Below, piece by piece: positions 53,301 to 63,984 of a stretch of 64,000 bases of DNA; within the stretch, counting starts at the first letter, position 1; each line of letters begins with the position of its first letter. Source of the DNA: Ovis canadensis. Taxonomy: Eukaryota; Chordata; Mammalia; Artiodactyla; Bovidae. Under the pieces are notes generated by a model. The model saw only the letters and a program-made list of their open reading frames with translations, was not told the DNA's origin and ran no database searches. Location: positions 3,866,501 to 3,930,500 of the forward strand of contig NC_091247.1 in the NCBI RefSeq assembly GCF_042477335.2, read 5' to 3'. The translations under genes and the position numbers were made by a program.

Positions 53301-56300
53301 ACGGACTGGTCGCCACCTGCTTATCCACTGTACCACACTCCGCCAGCACGCACTGTGCTGAGTATTCCCAGGGGCTTCAGGTGTGCAGTTCTCTAGCGAT
53401 GCAGAGACACGGGACTGTCACTATTGCTACCAGGTGGACAGGCTGGAGCAGGAGGTCGGGGCTCTCGTGGGGTCACAGGCCCCGAACCTGAGCACAGGCC
53501 CCGCCGGCCCGGGCTCTCCCGCTACACCAGGTTCTCCTAGCTTCCTGCCCACAACCAGCCAGGAAACACTCCTGTCAGTGTATCTTTGAGCACTGAGGTG
53601 GGAATCACTATGGGATAAATTCCTACAGGAGGAACCACTCGGTCGACTGGAAAGAACATTTAACACCATAGCAGGGGAATTCCCTGGTGGTCTAGTGGTT
53701 AGGACTCCGTACTTCCACTACAGGGAACATGGGTTCGATCCCTGGTCAGGGAACTAAGATCCCCTAAGCCACGTGGTACGGCTAAACTTAAAACAAAACT
53801 GTAATAAATCCTGCCAGATGGCTTTCCAAAAGAGTCAACCAACCTCGTTCTCAGTGCCCCTAGTTAGGAGGTGTCTGTCTCTCCACACTTTCACATACAC
53901 ACTTTTGGCAATGGGCCCTCCAGTCCTGAGGCAACATCTTCATCGACATTCCATGGTGTGGGGACAGCTCTAAGCAAGGGCTCTGGGTGGGATGCAGGGA
54001 CCAGGGCAGGCTCCTAACTCCTGGTCACCAGCTGCTCTGCTTTTGGAGGCACTGGGGCCAAGGGCCTGAGCAGAGCCGGCTGCCTGGGCCCCCTGACCCA
54101 TGGGGGGCAGAGTCCAGCCTTCTGAGCACAGGGCCCTCCCCCCTCAGGATCCCGATGCTGCGGGGCGGCGGCCGAGGGGGCGCTCACCGGTGCTGTGTCT
54201 CTGGGCGGTAGTAGTAGTCCACCGGCGTGTCCAGCCTGGAGAAGATGGGCGGGGGGATGTAGAGTGGCAGGTCCTGGTGGAAGAAGCTCTCCTTCTGGGG
54301 CTTGAGCATGAGCACCTTGTCGTACATGGACACCTGCCTGCCGTCCGCCTCTGTGTGTACCGCCAGGTACTGGAAGTCGGACATCCCTGGGGAGAGAGGC
54401 GGACAGGCGGCAGACGCCCTTTAACACCGCCCAGGCGCTGGCAGCTGCCACACAAGGCCCACATCTGCTTGGGGGCGCTGAGGGGGCCTCGCAGGAGAGG
54501 CTGCCGGGCAAGAGTGGCAGGAGCTGAAACCAACCCCCTTGAGTCACTTCTGGGAGCTCGGCCCTGGGTGCTCCGAGTCATCTGGAGAGACGTTATTTGT
54601 CGGGGCGGGGGCGTGGGGTGGTTCATGACACTGAGGATGGAGTCCAGGTTGGGAATGTATGAGCTGCACCGTGCGCGTGCTGAGACATGCCGCAGGTGAG
54701 GCTGATGCTGCCAGTCCAGGACACACACTGAGCGGGGAACTGCCGGCTCAGTTAGAGAGGGGAAAACGCATCACGGGGAGAGCCCCGTCCCGGGAAGGAC
54801 AGCCCTCCCTGGTGGAGACACATTCCACCAGCGATGGATGTTCAGAACACCCACCGTGTGGGGATCCCAAGGCCTGTTTCAGTCTTCGCTCACTTTTTAT
54901 TCTTCATTTCCAGCCTTTCGTTTTTTGTTTCTGCCTTAGACCTGCAGCGGCTTCCGCAGACACGCTCCAGACTTAGTAGTCATTTGCCAAGTGCTTCCTG
55001 TGCGCGTGGATGGGCTCTCTAAGAGCACCACCTCCCGAATCCCCATGGGGGGCCACGGGGCCCAGGGCCCCATTGTCAGACAAGCAGACCCAGGGAGGCT
55101 CAGGCAGGCATGACTCCCCACCCTACCCCACGCCTCACCCCCGTGAGGACCCCGCAGGAGACATCTAGTTGGCTGAGAGATCAAAGGACATGAGGTTCCA
55201 AGGGGTTGAGGTGATCTGGGAAGGATTTAGACGGGAGACAAGACCAGCAGCGGTCAAGACTCACAGGTCCCAAAATACGAGGGAGGGGGTGGGGTTGAAA
55301 ACTGGAGGCCTGTGGACTTTTTCCTTTGGCCCTGCAAAATGGCTTTAAACATGAGATGTCTCAGAGAACTCCAGCGGCCAAGAGCCCAGGGCCCACAGGG
55401 AGCTGCTGGCTGGAGTGAGGGCACCCTGCCTCCTGGACAGGGCCCACGCTCTGCCCTCCCCTCACGCCTGGGCACAGCCTGGGCCCCTTCACAGGCGGAT
55501 AATCCACGTAGCCCCTGCAGGCACGAGGGACACAGGCCCGGAAATGACCCAGCACAGGAAGAATGCATTTTGCAGTTACCTTGAAATTTGAAGACTGTGG
55601 AGACGACTCCAAGGCTCTCTATGTCGTACGTGACCTGAGGGCGAGCCTCAGGCCCCAGCGCCCCACTCTGTCGCCTGGTCTTCCGCTTGATCCGGAGCAG
55701 CAGGCTGTTGGTACTGAAGCGGTTGGCACACACAGGGTGGCAGTAGGGGTCCTTGGGCCGGAAGTAAAGCTCCAGCCTCTTGGTGGCATCTGCGTAGATC
55801 TGCGGTGAGACCAAAGGAGAGAGTGACAGGGAGGTCGGCCGTGCAGTGGCAGCTCCTCCCTCAGTGAAGGCCCGCTGGGGACCCAGGAGGCTTTTTCTGT
55901 TTTGTGTTCTAGGCTTTTAATTCCCAAAGACTCATTTTCCAAACCCAAGGATCTCAGCTTTTATCTGGTAGAGAACATGAGGACAGCCTCTTCCTTTCTA
56001 AAGCTTCCCTGGTGGCTCAGATGGTAAAGAGTCTGCCCGCAATGTGGGAGACCAGGGTTCATTCCTGAGTCGGGAAGATCCCCTAGAGAAGGGAATGGCT
56101 ACCCACTCCAGTATTCGTGCCTGGAGCTCTCTTGGACTGAGAAGTCTGATGGGCTACTATCCATGGGGTTGCAAAGATTTGGACACGACTGTGCGACTAA
56201 CACCTTCTTTCTTCTAAAAGGTTATAAAGCAGCAAAGTTGGAGACAATAACTGCCAGTTAAGCAAAGCCTGGTCAGTACAGGGAACCGCCATTCTTCCGG

Positions 56301-59300
56301 CAGCAGTTTGTGGTGGTGTTACCCCCGCGTCTGCCATGGAGAGTCTGAGTGGGAGCCGCGTGACTTGTCTACGGTTAGGAACTACCCGCCCCAAAAAGGT
56401 CCTAGTATTCAGCCTCATTTACAAATGTTTCAAGGTCCGAAGGAGATGAAATCAGTAACAAGCACTTGGCCCTGACTCGTGTGACTCCTCCTTTCCAGGC
56501 CTTGGCTCCTTCTCCTTAAAATGGGAATAGGAGGACCCACTGATCAGATTCTTATGATGACTAAGAGAACATAGACACAAGGCGCTTAGCCTGGCTCGTA
56601 AGGCGTGGCAAACACGCTACCTGCGCCATCCACGCGGGAGCCTGTCCACACGGGCTAAGAAGCAACAGTGTCAGCCGTGTGCATGTAAAAGCACAAGCAA
56701 CGTCCCCTAGGCCAAGGTCACCTACCTGCTGGCGCCCCAACACCCAGGACACAACCTGGCCCGTAGCAGGCATCCAGGAAGCGTCTAGGGAAAGAAGGTT
56801 AAAAAGAGCCCCTATCACCAGGGAACAGGTCTATTAGACTGCTGTGCTGGAAATGGCCCTAAATGTGGGCCTGGCTCACAATAGGTACACAAGAAGCAGG
56901 AATGGAATGAATGACTGACCAGTCTTTTCCCCAAAGGGCTCACCCTGTACCTGGGTACAAACATCCCTGGGGTTAGCAGCAGTACAGATCCTGTCAAAGC
57001 CACAGTAAAGTCAGTAAGTCAGGGTAAAAGAACAAGACGTGAATGACTGGGCCTCTACGAGCCTCCTGTGCTCAATGACAGGTTCAAGGCTTTTCAATAT
57101 TCATAAAGGATGAGGAAACAGAATTAAGAGTTCAGACTTCAGAGGGAGGCATGTACGTGTTTAAATTCCGTCTGTACTATGTATGGGCCTGTTTGACCAA
57201 CTTTTCTTCCTGTGTCTTTACCAAAAAAATGGGCATAATAGAGGTACCTAACTCACAGAACTGTGTTTGGGTGTCTCCTGAGGAGATCTGGGTCAGCAGT
57301 GGCCTGCCGCAGGGGCAGGGGCTCTGGGTGCAGCAGACCTGGGTGTGGCATAAGCCCTCTGGGAGGAGGTCACCATTAACCCCACCATAGAGCCATGAGA
57401 ACTTACCCAGGACTGGGAAACAGACTCTGGGACGGCACAAACAGAACCTTATGCACCAGGACCCAGGAGAAAAGAGCCATGACCCCACGAGAGACCGACC
57501 CAGACTTGCCTGGGAGTGTCCAGGAGTCTCTGGGGGAGGCATGGATCAGTGGCGGCCTGCTGCAGGGTCGGGGCACTGAGTGTGGCAGTGCATGCACGGG
57601 ACCTTTGGAAGGAGGTCACCATCATCTTCATCACCTGCACCATAGTTTGGCCTCAGGTCAACAACGGAGGGGAACACAGCCCTGCCCATCAACAGAAAAC
57701 TGGATTAAAGATTTACTGAGCATGGCCCCACTTGACTTCACATTCCAAGATGTCTGGCTCTAGATTAGTGATCACATCATCATGATTATCTCGGTCGTGA
57801 AGATCTTTTTTGTACAGTTCTTCTGTGTATTCTTACCACCTCTTCTTAGTATCTTCTGCTTCTGTTAGGTCCAGACCATTTCTGTCCTTTATCGAGCCCA
57901 TCTTTGCCTGAAATGTTCCCTTGGTATCTCTAATTTTCTTGAGGAGATCTCTAGTCTTTCCCATTCTGTTCTTTTCCTCTATTTCTTTGCATTGATCACT
58001 GAAGAAGGCTTTCTTATCTCTTCTTGCTATTCTTTGGAACTCTGCATTCAGACGCTTATATCTTTCCTTTTCTCCTTGGCTTTTCGCCTCTCTTCTTTCC
58101 ACAGCTATTTGTAAGGCCTCCCCAGACAACCACTTTGCTTTTTTGCATTTCTTTTCCATGGGGATGGTCTTGACCCCTGTCTCTTGCACAATGTCACGAA
58201 CCTCAGTCCATAGTCCATCAGGCACTCTATTTATCAGATCTAGGCCCTTAAATCTATTTCTTACTTCCACTGTAGAATCATAAGGGATTTGATTCAGGTC
58301 ATACCTGAATGGTCTAGCAGTTTTCCTTACTTTCTTCAATTTAAACCTGAATTTGGCAATAAGGAGCTCATGATCTGAGCCACAGTCAGCTCCTGGTCTT
58401 GTTTTTGTTGACTGTATAGAGCTTCTCCATCTTTGGCTGCAAAGAATATAATCAATCTGATTTCAGTGTTGACCATCTGGTGATGTCCATGTATAGAGTC
58501 TTCTCTTGTGTTGTTAGAAGAGGGTGTTTGCTAGGACCAGTGCATTTTCTTGGCAAAACTCTATAAGTGGGCCTTAGAAAGCATCACTACGAACAAAGCT
58601 AGTGGAGGTGATGGAATTCCAGTGGAGCTGTTTCAAATCCTGAAAGATGATGATGTGAAAGTGCTGCACTCAATATGCCAGCAAATTTGGAAGACTCAAC
58701 AGTGGCCACAGGACTGGAAAAGGTCCGTTTTCATTCCAATCCCAAAGAAAGGCAATGCCAAAGAATGCTCAAACTACCACACAATTGTACTCATCTCACA
58801 TGCTAGTAAAGTAATACTCAAAATTCTCCAAGCCAGGCTTCAGCAATATGTGAACCGTGAACTCCCTGATGTTCAAGCTGGTTTTAGAAAAGGCAGAGGA
58901 ACCAGAGATAAAATTGCCAACATCCACTGGATCATGGAAAAAGCAAGAGAGTTCCAGAAAAACATCTCTTTCTGCTTTATTGACTATGCCAAAGCCTTTG
59001 ACTGTGTGGATCACAATAAACTGTGGAAAATTCTGAAAGAGATGGGAATACCAGACCACCTGACCTGCCTCTTGAAAAATCTGTACACAGGTCAGGAAGC
59101 AACAGTTAGAAATGGTCATGGAACAACAGACTGGTTCCAAATAGGAAAAGGAATATGTCAAGGCTGTATATTGTCACCCTGCTTATTTAACTTATATGCA
59201 GAGTACATCATGAGAAACGCTGGACTGGAAGAAACACAAGCTGGAATCAAGATTGCCGGGAGAAATAGCAAGAACCTCAGATATGCAGATGACACCACCC

Positions 59301-62300
59301 TTATGGCAGAAAGTGAAGAGGAACTAAAAAGCCTCTTGATGAAAGTGAGAGGAGAGCAAAAAAGTTGGTTTAAAGTTCAACATTCAGAAAACGAAGATCA
59401 TGGCATCTGGTCCCATCACTTCACGGGAAATAGATGGGCAAACAGTGGAAACAGCGTCAGACTTTATTTTGGGGGGCTCCCAAATCACTGTAGATGGTGA
59501 CTGCAGTCATGAAATTAAAAGACACTTACTCCTTGGAAGAAAAGTTATGACCAACCTAGATAGTATATTCAAAAGCAGAGACATTACTTTGCTGACTAAG
59601 GTCCGTATAGTCGAGGCTATGGTTTTTCCAGTAGTCATGTATGGATGTGAGAGTTGGACTGTGAAGAAAGCTGAGCGCTGAAGAATTGATGCTTTTGTAC
59701 TGTGGTGTTGGAGAAGACTCTTGAGAGTCCCTTGGACTGCAAGGAGATCCAACCAGTCCATTCTGAAGGAGATCAGCCCTGGGATTTCTTTGGAAGGAAT
59801 GATGCTAAAGCTGAAGCTCCAGTACTTTGGCCACCTCATGAGAAGCGTTGACTCATTGGAAAAGACTCTGATGCTGGGAGGGATTGGGGGCAGGAGGAGA
59901 AGGGAACGACCGAGGATGAGATGGCTGGATGGCATCACAGACTCGATGGACATGAGTCTGAGTGAACTCCGGAAGATGGTGATGGACAGGGAGGCCTGGC
60001 ATGCTGCAGTTCATGGGGTCGCAGAGTCAGACACGACTGAGCGACTGAACTGAACTGAACTGAACTGAGCATGGCCCCACCCATCAGAACAAGACCCAGT
60101 TTCCCCCTCAGACAGTCTCTCCCATCAGGAAGCTTCCATAAGCCTCTTATATGTCTCCATCAGAGGGCAGACAGAATGAAGATCACAATCACAGAAAACT
60201 AACCAATCTGATCACATGGACCACAGCCTTGTCCAACTCAATGAAACTATGACCCATGCTGCGTAGGCCACCCAAGATGGACAGGTCATTGCGGAGAGTT
60301 CTGACAAAATGTAGTCCACTGGAGAAGGGAATGGCAAAGCACTTCAGTATTCTTGCCTTGAGAACCCCATGAGCAGTTCAGTTCAATTCAGTTGCTCAGT
60401 CATGTCCAACTTTTTGCAACCCCATGGACCACAGCATGCCAGGCCTCCCTGTCCATTACCAACTCCCAGAGTTTACTCAAACTCATGTCCATTGAGTCAG
60501 TGATGCCATCCAACCATCTCATCCTCTGTTGCCCCCTTCTCCTCCTGCCTTCAATCTTTTCTAGCATCAGGGTCTTTTCAAATGAGTCAGCTCTTCACAA
60601 CAGGTGGCCACAGTACTGGAGTTTCAGCTTCAACATCATTCCTTCCAATGAACAGTCAGGACCGATCTCCTTTAGGATGGACTGGTTGGATCTCCTTGCA
60701 GTCCAAAAGACTCTCAAGAGTCTTCTCCAACACCACAGTATGAACAATATGAAAAGGCAAAAACATAAATTCCACTGAAAGATAAATTCCACAGGTCAGT
60801 AGGTGCCCATTATGCTATTGGAGATCAGTGGAGAAATAACTCCAGAAAGAATGAAGAGATGGAGCCAAAGCAAAAACAACACCCAGTTGTAGATGAGACT
60901 GGTGATGGAAGCAAAGTCCAAAGCTGTAGAGCAATATTGCACAGGAACCTGGAATGTTAGGTCCATGAATCAAGGCAAATTGGAAGTGGTCAAACAGGAG
61001 ATGGCAAGAGTGAACATCGACATTTTAGGAATCAGAGAACTAGAATGGACTGGGATGGATGAATTTAACTCAGATGACTGTTATATCTACTACTGTGGGC
61101 AAGAATCCCTTAGAAGAAATGGGGTAACCATCATAGTCAACAAGAGAGTCCAAAATGCAGTACTTGGATGCAATCTCAGAAACGACAGAATGATCTCTGT
61201 TCATTTTCAAGGCAAACCATCCAGTATCACAGTAATCCAAGTCTATGCCCCGACCTGTAAGGCTGAAGTTGAAGCTGAAGTTGAACGGTTCTATGAAGAC
61301 CTACAAGAGCTTTTAGAACTAACAACCAAAAAAGATGTCCTTTTCATTATAGGGGACTGGAATGCAAAAGTAGGAAGTCAAGAAATACCTGGAGTAACAG
61401 GCAAATTTGGCCTTGGAGCATAGAATGAAGCAAGGCAAAGGCTAATAGAGTTGCCAAGAGAAGGCACTAATCATAGCAAACACCCTCTTCCAACAACACA
61501 AGAGAAGACTCTATACATGGACATCACCAGATGGTCAACACCAAAATCAGACTGATTATATTCTTTGCAGCCAAGATGGAGAAGCTCTATACAGTCAACA
61601 AAAACAAGACCGGGAGCTGACTGTGGCTCAGATCATGAGCTCCTTATTACCAAATTCAGACTTAAAATGAAGAAAGTAGGGAAAACCACTAGACCATTCA
61701 GGTATGATCTAAATCAAATCCTAAATCAAATCCCTTACAATTATACAGTGGAAGTGAAAAACAGATTCAAGGGATTAGATCTGACAGAGTGCCTTGAAGA
61801 AGTATGGACAGAGGTTTGTGACACTGTATAGGAGACAGGGACCAAGACCATCCCCATGGAAAAGAAATGCAAAAAAGCAAAGTGGCTGTCTGGGGAGGCC
61901 TTACAAATAGCTGTGAAAAGAAGAGAGGGGAAAAGGAAAGAAACACCCATTTGAATGCAGAGTTCCAAAGTATAGCAAGGAGAGATAAGAAAGCCTTCCT
62001 CAGCTATCAATGCAAAGAAATGGAGGAAAACAATAGAATGGGAAAGACTAGAGATCTCTTCAAGAAAATTAAAGATACCAAGGGAACATGTCATGCAAAG
62101 ACAGGCACAATAAAGGACAGAAATGGTATGGACCTAACAGAAGCAGAAGATATTAAGAGGTGGCAAGAATACACGGAAGAACTGTACAAAAAAGATCTTC
62201 GCGACCCAGATAATCATGATGGTATGATCACTCACCTAGAGCCAGACATCCTGGAATGTGAAGTCAAGTGGGCCTTAGGAAGCATCACTACGAACAAAGC

Positions 62301-63984
62301 TAGTGGAGGTGATGGAATTCCAGTGGAGCTATTTCAAATCCTGAAAGATGATGCTGTGAAAGTGCTGCGCTCAATATGCCAGCAAATTTGGAAAACTCAG
62401 CAGTGGCTACAGGACTGGAAAAGGTCAGTGTTCATTCCAATCCCTAAGAAAGGCCATGCCAAAGAACACTCAAACTACCTCACAATTGCACTCATTTCAC
62501 ATGCTAGCAAAGTAATGCTCAAAATTCTCCAAGCCAGGCTTCAACAGTACATGAACCGTGAACTTCCAGATGTTCAAGCTGGATTTAGAAAAGTCAGAGG
62601 AACCAGAGATCAAATTGCCACCGTTCGGTGGATCATCAAAAAAGAGAGTTCCAGAAAAACATCTACTTCTGCTTTATTGACTGCCAAAGGGTTTGACTGT
62701 GCGGTTCACAAAGATTCGGACACGACTGAGCGACTGAACTGAACTGAACTCACTAGATGGTTGTGAAGATTCAATCATGCATTCAAACAATATTTTGTAA
62801 GCAGGCACGATTAGGGATGTTCAGATTATAAGAGTGATCAAGAGAGACCAGGACCCACAAGAGCTGATCATCTCAGAACCAAGGGTCCAAGACAGACAAT
62901 AAAGACTCTAAAACACAGCTTCAGATTGGAATTAGCAGGTGAATTGCTAGCAGCCACTTTAGTAAGGGCAGTCAGGGAAGGACTCTCTAAAACAGAGACA
63001 CTTCAAGACCTGGTGCATTTAAGTCACTGACACACAGCTTTACACCAGATAAAGAATTCATCCCAGCTCCACTGTTTGCTGGGTGAACTTGAACAAGCTG
63101 TTTTTCAGTTTTCCTGTAAAATCTGGACAACCCCAGTCCCTACCTGGCAGGGTTCTGATGCGATGCTAATGCAGGTAAAGAACCTAGAAATATAGCTGGT
63201 GCAGAACAAATTTGCAGGAGACCAGGGTTCAATCCCTGGGATGGAAAGTTCTCTGGAGAAAGGAATAGCAATCCACTCCAGTATTCTTGCCTGGAGAATT
63301 CCATGGACAGAAGAGTAGCCTGGCGGGCTACAGTCCGTGGGGTCGCAAAGAGTCGGACACGACTGTGCGCCTAACACACATACATTACTACTCTTTAACT
63401 CGAGTAACATAATCCTTCTTCCCCTCCTCATGTAGGTCTGTTGTGTCGCTCGTTCGGTCCGACTCCAAAGAGTCGGTGCGACCCTCATGGACTGCAGCCC
63501 TCCGGGCTCCTCTGTTCCAGGGACTTTCCAGGCAAGAACACTGGAGTGGGTTGCCATTTCCTTCTCCAGAGATCTTCGAAAGGCGCGTCTCCTGCTCTGC
63601 AGGCGGATTCTTTGCCACTGGGCCACCAAGGAAGCCCCTCTTCCCTCAGATACTAGGGGAAATCAATCTACGCCCGGCAGCCCCCAAATCAGACCCCCGC
63701 CCCCTGGCCCCTCCAGAACCGACTGGAGCTCCGTTGCCAAGGCAACCTCAGATCCCTCCCGGGCTGGTCTCGCCCCTCAGCCGCAGTCCCGCGACTCAGT
63801 GTTCCCCTGGAGACTCCCCGCTCCTCACCCGGGAGACGCCTTCCTCGCCGCCCAGGGTCCGCAGCATGTTGGACACGTCGCGCACCACGCCCGGGTACTC
63901 CACACACACCATGCGCCTCTCGCGCCGCAGCTCCACCGGGATGGCGGCGCCCGGCCGAGCGTCTACCGCCGCCGCCGCCGCCAT
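44153..63984 (-). CDS. GTF3C5: GTF3C5, TFIIIC subunit 5 (TFIIIC63), 11 exons
   Basis: GTF3C5 is the tau95/Sfc1-family subunit of TFIIIC. In the nucleus it helps bind the A box of tRNA and other Pol III genes and recruits TFIIIB. Exons on the minus strand: 63984-63829, 55799-55580, 54386-54188, 50281-50086, 49273-49169, 47969-47855, 47414-47334, 47141-47044, 46039-45957, 45167-45025 and 44313-44153. They join in frame into 518 residues (human about 519). Domains: N-terminal Tau95_N dimerisation region (about 20-150), Tau95 DNA-binding region (about 170-420), and an acidic C-terminal tail (about 485-518). The ATG at 63984 begins [12 protein letters not shown] and lies in CpG-rich DNA; the 5' UTR is outside. 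Recognition is from remembered near-identity in every exon (for example [25 protein letters not shown]). Confidence 0.96.
45025..45167 (-). CDS. GTF3C5: GTF3C5 exon 10
   Basis: [40 protein letters not shown] and IRSKRP. 143 bp, donor gtgaga. Confidence 0.95.
45181..45420. repeat. Minisatellite in GTF3C5 intron 10
   Basis: About eight units of 25-35 bp share TCTCTGCTCAAAGGT followed by a variable G-rich run. It starts 14 bp from the exon 10 acceptor side. Confidence 0.88.
45957..46039 (-). CDS. GTF3C5: GTF3C5 exon 9
   Basis: [20 protein letters not shown] then FCDLNVEE. 83 bp, donor gtacgt. Confidence 0.94.
47044..47141 (-). CDS. GTF3C5: GTF3C5 exon 8
   Basis: [20 protein letters not shown] to KYKLK. 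98 bp. The acceptor at 47142-47143 lies in a GCCAGCCAG repeat, so the edge could slip by one unit, but this choice keeps family length. Confidence 0.9.
47334..47414 (-). CDS. GTF3C5: GTF3C5 exon 7
   Basis: [20 protein letters not shown] followed by PITVKKT. 81 bp, split codon at both ends. Confidence 0.94.
47855..47969 (-). CDS. GTF3C5: GTF3C5 exon 6
   Basis: [20 protein letters not shown] and [14 protein letters not shown], the best conserved Tau95 block. 115 bp. Confidence 0.95.
48165..48415 (+). mobile_element. BovB-derived 3' fragment (Bov-A/ART2-like)
   Basis: GCTGAAGCTCCAATACTTTG to GGACACAACTGAGCGACTGA. In GTF3C5 intron 5 (between exons 5 and 6). Confidence 0.85.
49169..49273 (-). 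CDS. GTF3C5: GTF3C5 exon 5
   Basis: Thirty-five codons, [20 protein letters not shown] to LLPFVAYYM, part of the Tau95 DNA-binding core. Donor gtaagg. Confidence 0.95.
50086..50281 (-). CDS. GTF3C5: GTF3C5 exon 4
   Basis: [37 protein letters not shown] and [18 protein letters not shown]. 196 bp, phase 0 at the 3' edge. Confidence 0.95.
50935..51035 (+). mobile_element. CHR-type SINE, partial
   Basis: TCCACTGCAGGGGCACAGGT, CTGGTCGGGGAACTAAGACC and CGGCCAAGAATAAAAATAAG. Followed directly by an L1_BT tail. Confidence 0.75.
51045..51112 (+). mobile_element. L1_BT 3' end fragment
   Basis: CAATATTGTAAAGCAATTAT then CCTTCAACTAGAAACAAAG is the sense 3' end of ruminant L1. Confidence 0.7.
53679..53815 (+). 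mobile_element. CHR-type SINE
   Basis: AATTCCCTGGTGGTCTAGTG head (clearly tRNA-Glu-like), GGTTCGATCCCTGGTCAGGG, and an A-rich end. GTF3C5 intron 3. Confidence 0.88.
54188..54386 (-). CDS. GTF3C5: GTF3C5 exon 3
   Basis: [40 protein letters not shown] and YYYRPETQH. Links the N-terminal domain to the DNA-binding part. 199 bp. Confidence 0.95.
54387..55579 (-). other. GTF3C5 intron 2
   Basis: About 1.2 kb of unique-looking sequence. No repeat or gene is recognised. Confidence 0.6.
55580..55799 (-). CDS. GTF3C5: GTF3C5 exon 2
   Basis: [20 protein letters not shown] and [19 protein letters not shown], Tau95_N barrel segments, ending VFKFQ and a split glycine. 220 bp. Confidence 0.95.
56001..56203 (+). 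mobile_element. Bov-tA-type SINE
   Basis: Sense copy: GCTTCCCTGGTGGCTCAGAT, GGGAAGATCCCCTAGAGAAG, and GGACACGACTGTGCGACTAA. GTF3C5 intron 1. Confidence 0.88.
56495..56620 (+). mobile_element. MIR remnant
   Basis: CTCCTTAAAATGGGAATAGG followed by a GATGACTAAGAGAAC-type segment, the MIR order. Diverged. Confidence 0.45.
57135..57256 (+). mobile_element. MIR, left half (split by BovB)
   Basis: TTTACCAAAAAAATGGGCAT and GGTACCTAACTCAC match MIR. The pattern resumes at 62747 with ACTCACTAGATGGTTGTGAAG-type sequence. The shared AACTCAC (57250-57256 and 62747-62753) marks the insertion site. Confidence 0.7.
57732..60063 (+). mobile_element. BovB LINE (inner copy) with 5' inversion
   Basis: Inserted in the outer BovB with a 17-bp target duplication, ACTGAGCATGGCCCCAC (57715-57731 and 60064-60080). 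The 5' part (57732-58564) is inverted and the 3' part (58565-60063) is direct, ending in the CTGAACTGAACTGAACTGA tail. In BovB coordinates the two parts meet with about 2 bases of overlap, the mark of twin-primed target-primed reverse transcription. The direct part includes a long open RT stretch (58550-59500). Confidence 0.93.
58562..59500 (+). pseudogene. BovB reverse transcriptase ORF fragment
   Basis: About 310 codons of RTE reverse transcriptase with [21 protein letters not shown] and LRYADDTTL. It starts at the inversion junction, so it has no endonuclease part, and ends after a frameshift near 59360. The upstream ATG at 58550 lies in inverted sequence and is fortuitous. Confidence 0.9.
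60375..60738 (-). mobile_element. BovB 3' fragment, antisense, inside the outer BovB
   Basis: Begins with the reverse-complement tail CAGTTCAGTTCAATTCAGTT and ends CTTCTCCAACACCACAGT. The host sequence ATGAGCAGT/ATGAACAAT is repeated at its two sides, a short decayed target duplication. Confidence 0.88.
62747..62830 (+). mobile_element. MIR, right half
   Basis: GGTTGTGAAGATTCAATCAT continues the MIR broken at 57256. Confidence 0.65.
63055..63214 (+). mobile_element. MIR remnant
   Basis: GCTGGGTGAACTTGAACAAG, CAGTTTTCCTGTAAAATCTG and CTACCTGGCAGGGTTCTGAT follow MIR order. Abuts the SINE at 63215. Confidence 0.6.
63215..63374 (+). mobile_element. Bov-tA-type SINE
   Basis: GAGACCAGGGTTCAATCCCT to GGACACGACTGTGCGCCTAA, sense. 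Confidence 0.85.
63437..63639 (-). mobile_element. Bov-tA-type SINE
   Basis: Antisense copy with CTGGAGTGGGTTGCCATTTC and TTTGCCACTGGGCCACCAAG. Ends about 190 bp from GTF3C5 exon 1. Confidence 0.85.

Larger units (their letters stand above)
50282..54187 (-). other. GTF3C5 intron 3
   Basis: Besides the CHR and L1_BT fragments listed, I see no further recognisable element or gene. AU-rich at 51040-51110 and 52060-52165. Confidence 0.6.
57257..62746 (+). mobile_element. BovB LINE (outer copy), interrupted and internally deleted
   Basis: 5' region with two diverged repeat units (57270-57731), resuming after a nested BovB at 60064. The endonuclease ORF start is at about 60893-61423 and RT segments at about 62250-62700. 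Near 62705 the sequence jumps from the RT region (GTTTGACTGTGCGG) straight to the 3' tail (GGACACGACTGAGCGACTGA), an internal deletion of roughly 1 kb. An antisense BovB fragment sits at 60375-60738. Flanked by AACTCAC inside a MIR. Defective. Confidence 0.88.

Noticed and set aside
53679-53760. tRNA gene with TGGTCTAGTGGTTAGGA
   Set aside because: Continues into the CHR SINE body and A-rich end. It is the tRNA-derived head of a SINE.
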